Positions 62,084-64,000 of a stretch of 64,000 nucleotides of DNA are shown one piece after another (the first letter of the stretch is position 1; the number at the start of each line of letters is the position of its first letter). The translations under genes were made by a program, and so were the position numbers. Source of the stretch: Algibacter miyuki (lineage in GTDB: Bacteria > Bacteroidota > Bacteroidia > Flavobacteriales > Flavobacteriaceae). A model generated the notes under the pieces. That model did no database searches and was not told where the DNA came from. It worked only from the letters and a program-made list of their open reading frames with translations. The stretch is from the NCBI RefSeq assembly GCF_042427745.1, contig NZ_JBHMFA010000035.1. One strand, 5' to 3'.

Positions 62084-63208
62084 ATGAAACAATTACATAT
62101 ATTCATCGCCATATTTACACTGTCGTTAAATGCATGTGCACAACAAAGCGAATCGCAAGTAAAGGCCGAAACGCCGATAGCCTTAAATTACACCACTGAA
62201 ATTGTTGTTCCTGAAATAAACATCCCCTGGGGCATGGTTTTCCTACCAGATGGCAGCATGCTTATTACCGAAAAAACAGGTGAACTTATTCATTTTAAAA
62301 ACGGGACAAAAACGAATATTGAAGGTCTCCCTGAAGTTTATGTTCGTGGACAAGGTGGTTTATTAGATATTAAAATTCATCCTAATTACGCCAATAATGG
62401 TTGGTTATATATTACATACGCTTCCGCGGAAGGCGAAGGAGATGGTGGCAATACCGCTCTAATGCGTGGAAAATTATCGGGTAATACTTTAGTTGAAAAA
62501 GAAGTATTATACAAAGCAGGTCCGAACACAAAAAAAGGACAACATTTTGGCTCTAGAATCGAATTTGATAAAGACGGATATTTATATTTCTCTATAGGTG
62601 AGCGCGGTAATCGAGATGAAAACCCACAAGATATTACGCGCGATTGCGGAAAAATATACCGCTTAAATGATGACGGCTCCATTCCTGAAGACAATCCCTT
62701 CATAGAAACACCCAACGCCAAAACAGCCATTTTTAGTTACGGACACCGAAATCCGCAAGGCATGATAAAACACCCAAAAACAGGTGCTATTTGGGTTAAC
62801 GAACATGGCCCAAAAGGTGGTGATGAAATTAATATTATAGCAAAAGGTAAAAATTACGGCTGGCCTATAATCTCGTATGGTGTAAATTACAGCGGCACCG
62901 CATTTACAGAAATCACAGAAAAAGAAGGTATGGAACAGCCCTTATTTTATTGGGCGCCATCCATTGCACCAAGCGGCATGGCCTTTGTAACTTCGGATAA
63001 ATATCCCGATTGGAAAAACAATATACTCGTGGGCTCATTAAAGTTTCAATATTTAGAGCGATTAGTGCTTGAAAATAACAAAGTAGTAAAGCGTGAAGAA
63101 TTATTTAAAAATATTGGCCGTGTTCGTAACGTTATTCAAGGGCCAGACGGTTACATTTACGTGGCTGTAGAAGGCACAGGTATTGTAAAAATTGTTCCTA
63201 TTAAATAA
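62084..63208 (+). CDS. PQQ-dependent sugar dehydrogenase-like lipoprotein (copy 2)
   Basis: A 374-residue lipoprotein (lipobox SLNAC, Cys18) of the soluble aldose sugar dehydrogenase type. Blocks: IPWGMVFLPDGSMLITE, RGQGGLLDIKIHPNY, FGSRIEFDKDGYLYFSIGERGNRDENPQD, YGHRNPQGMIKHPKTG, NEHGPKGGDEINII and GKNYGWPIISYG. These match PQQ- and Ca2+-binding parts of the propeller. It is more typical of the family than copy 1. The TonB receptor gene ends 24 bases before it and a cytochrome c gene starts 10 bases after it, so a substrate-to-cytochrome electron path is likely. Confidence 0.9.
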   Translation: MKQLHIFIAIFTLSLNACAQQSESQVKAETPIALNYTTEIVVPEINIPWGMVFLPDGSMLITEKTGELIHFKNGTKTNIEGLPEVYVRGQGGLLDIKIHPNYANNGWLYITYASAEGEGDGGNTALMRGKLSGNTLVEKEVLYKAGPNTKKGQHFGSRIEFDKDGYLYFSIGERGNRDENPQDITRDCGKIYRLNDDGSIPEDNPFIETPNAKTAIFSYGHRNPQGMIKHPKTGAIWVNEHGPKGGDEINIIAKGKNYGWPIISYGVNYSGTAFTEITEKEGMEQPLFYWAPSIAPSGMAFVTSDKYPDWKNNILVGSLKFQYLERLVLENNKVVKREELFKNIGRVRNVIQGPDGYIYVAVEGTGIVKIVPIK

Positions 63209-63218
63209 AAATAAACCT

Positions 63219-63635
63219 ATGAAATTCATCGCATTTTTTGTTATAATTTGCTTTTCACTTTACAGCACCATGCCTGTTAAAACATTATATACTCAAACTG
63301 ATCCTTTAAAAGAAAGCATCGCTCGAGGCAGCGAAATTTACACTGATTTCTGTATGTCTTGCCATTTACCCGATGGTAAAGGAGTAGAAAACGTTTATCC
63401 GCCCCTAGCGCAATCTGATTTTCTTATAAAAGAAAGAGTTGAAAGTATAAAAATTATAAAATTTGGTAAAACAGGCAGCATGGTGGTTAACGGGAAAACT
63501 TATAACGGCAGTATGGCACCTTTAGGATTAAGTGATGATGAAGTTGCCGATGTGATGAATTATATATCCAACACTTGGGGCAATATAAATGAAACCATAA
63601 TTACGGAAGACGACGTTGCTAAACTTGAAAAATAA
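63219..63635 (+). CDS. Exported cytochrome c
   Basis: A 138-residue monoheme cytochrome c with a signal peptide. The heme motif CMSCH lies at 45-49 and the probable axial Met99 in NGSMAPLG. I chose ATG 63219 because it opens on the hydrophobic signal; a TTG nine codons upstream would overlap the previous gene. Its immediate position behind the PQQ-type dehydrogenase suggests it accepts electrons from that enzyme and passes them towards the respiratory chain. No terminator is evident after it. Confidence 0.9.
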   Translation: MKFIAFFVIICFSLYSTMPVKTLYTQTDPLKESIARGSEIYTDFCMSCHLPDGKGVENVYPPLAQSDFLIKERVESIKIIKFGKTGSMVVNGKTYNGSMAPLGLSDDEVADVMNYISNTWGNINETIITEDDVAKLEK

Positions 63636-63939
63636 AGCCGTATTAAACTAATTATATACTAAGTTGTTGCTCTCAACGACAATTCTCACTCAATACCCTT
63701 AGAATATTAAAAACGCTCCTCCTCTGAAGAATTTCTCAGGAAACTACATAATAGCTAAAAAGTAAGAATCTTCAATGAGTATTTCTATAGCTTTCTATAT
63801 ATAACAATTGAAAAAGCACAATTATAAGAACAAATCAAGGCGTGATAAGAAAAATACTTCTAAAAAATAAATACTTTTCATACTCCACTACGTTACAACC
63901 CCTCTCATTAAACAACCCCTCCATTCAATAACTTAACGC
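63636..63939. other. Gene-free interval at the right edge
   Basis: About 300 AT-rich bases after the cytochrome gene. I see only short weak inverted repeats (for example GTTG/CAAC near 63663-63680) and no convincing coding frame or terminator. Confidence 0.5.
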
Positions 63940-63965
63940 AACAAATCTAAATTAATAGATTTGTT
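63940..63965. promoter_or_regulatory. Perfect palindrome with embedded TAnnTTTG element
   Basis: AACAAATCTA (63940-63949) and TAGATTTGTT (63956-63965) form a perfect 10-base-pair inverted repeat around a 6-base spacer. The right arm contains TAGATTTG, an exact -7 element, six bases before an ATG at 63969 that stays open to the edge (MEVKKHRRLT). This could be the control site and first codons of a gene that continues outside the window, but the reading is short. Confidence 0.4.
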
Positions 63966-64000
63966 ATAATGGAAGTAAAAAAACATAGACGACTTACCCT

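Overview
The window looks like chromosome from a marine-type Flavobacteriaceae (Bacteroidota). It is AT-rich and carries two SusC/SusD pairs, many lipoprotein signals, several exact TAnnTTTG promoter elements, a split methylmalonyl-CoA mutase operon and a TonB receptor paired with a PQQ enzyme. The species cannot be named from the sequence alone. No insertion sequence, phage gene, integrase or CRISPR array was seen.

Region 1 (1-26238) is a polysaccharide utilisation locus. The minus-strand arm runs from susC (19738) and susD through a GH115-like lipoprotein, GH92, two GH29 enzymes, an esterase fused to a PI-PLC-like domain, a GH115 alpha-glucuronidase and a metallophosphoesterase. It ends in the sensor part of a hybrid two-component or Reg_prop-type regulator that is cut by the window edge. 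The plus-strand arm (19985-26238) carries a double DUF1080 lipoprotein, a Tat-exported Gfo/Idh/MocA oxidoreductase, a GH78 rhamnosidase and an SGNH acetylesterase. The enzyme set points to a branched glycan with glucuronate, fucose, rhamnose, mannose and acyl groups. No sulfatase is present, which argues against fucoidan or ulvan. Two phosphate-ester enzymes suggest a phosphorylated or GPI-like linkage.

Region 2 (26241-51742) lies entirely on the minus strand and is the best candidate for an undescribed system. An ECF sigma factor and FecR-type anti-sigma factor precede susC (with an STN domain), susD, a DUF4465 surface lipoprotein with an unusual repeat insertion, three tandem TlpA-like lipoproteins, a trypsin-like lipoprotein, a free-standing DsbD alpha-type domain, a full DsbD and a class V PLP enzyme. 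A cytochrome/propeller lipoprotein follows, then a second DsbD-TlpA-class V PLP set. The near-identical DsbD and PLP pairs show a local duplication. I infer a regulated uptake system whose cargo is handled by exported thiol chemistry driven from the cytoplasm through DsbD.

Region 3 (52072-64000) is more ordinary. It has tRNA-Pro(UGG) with a clear promoter and terminator, a PQQ-type sugar dehydrogenase, udk, a FtsB/DivIC-like gene, the two methylmalonyl-CoA mutase subunits with a small lipoprotein gene between them, a DUF5995 gene, and then a TonB receptor, a second PQQ-type dehydrogenase and a cytochrome c in one apparent operon. The last 360 bases hold no clear complete gene.
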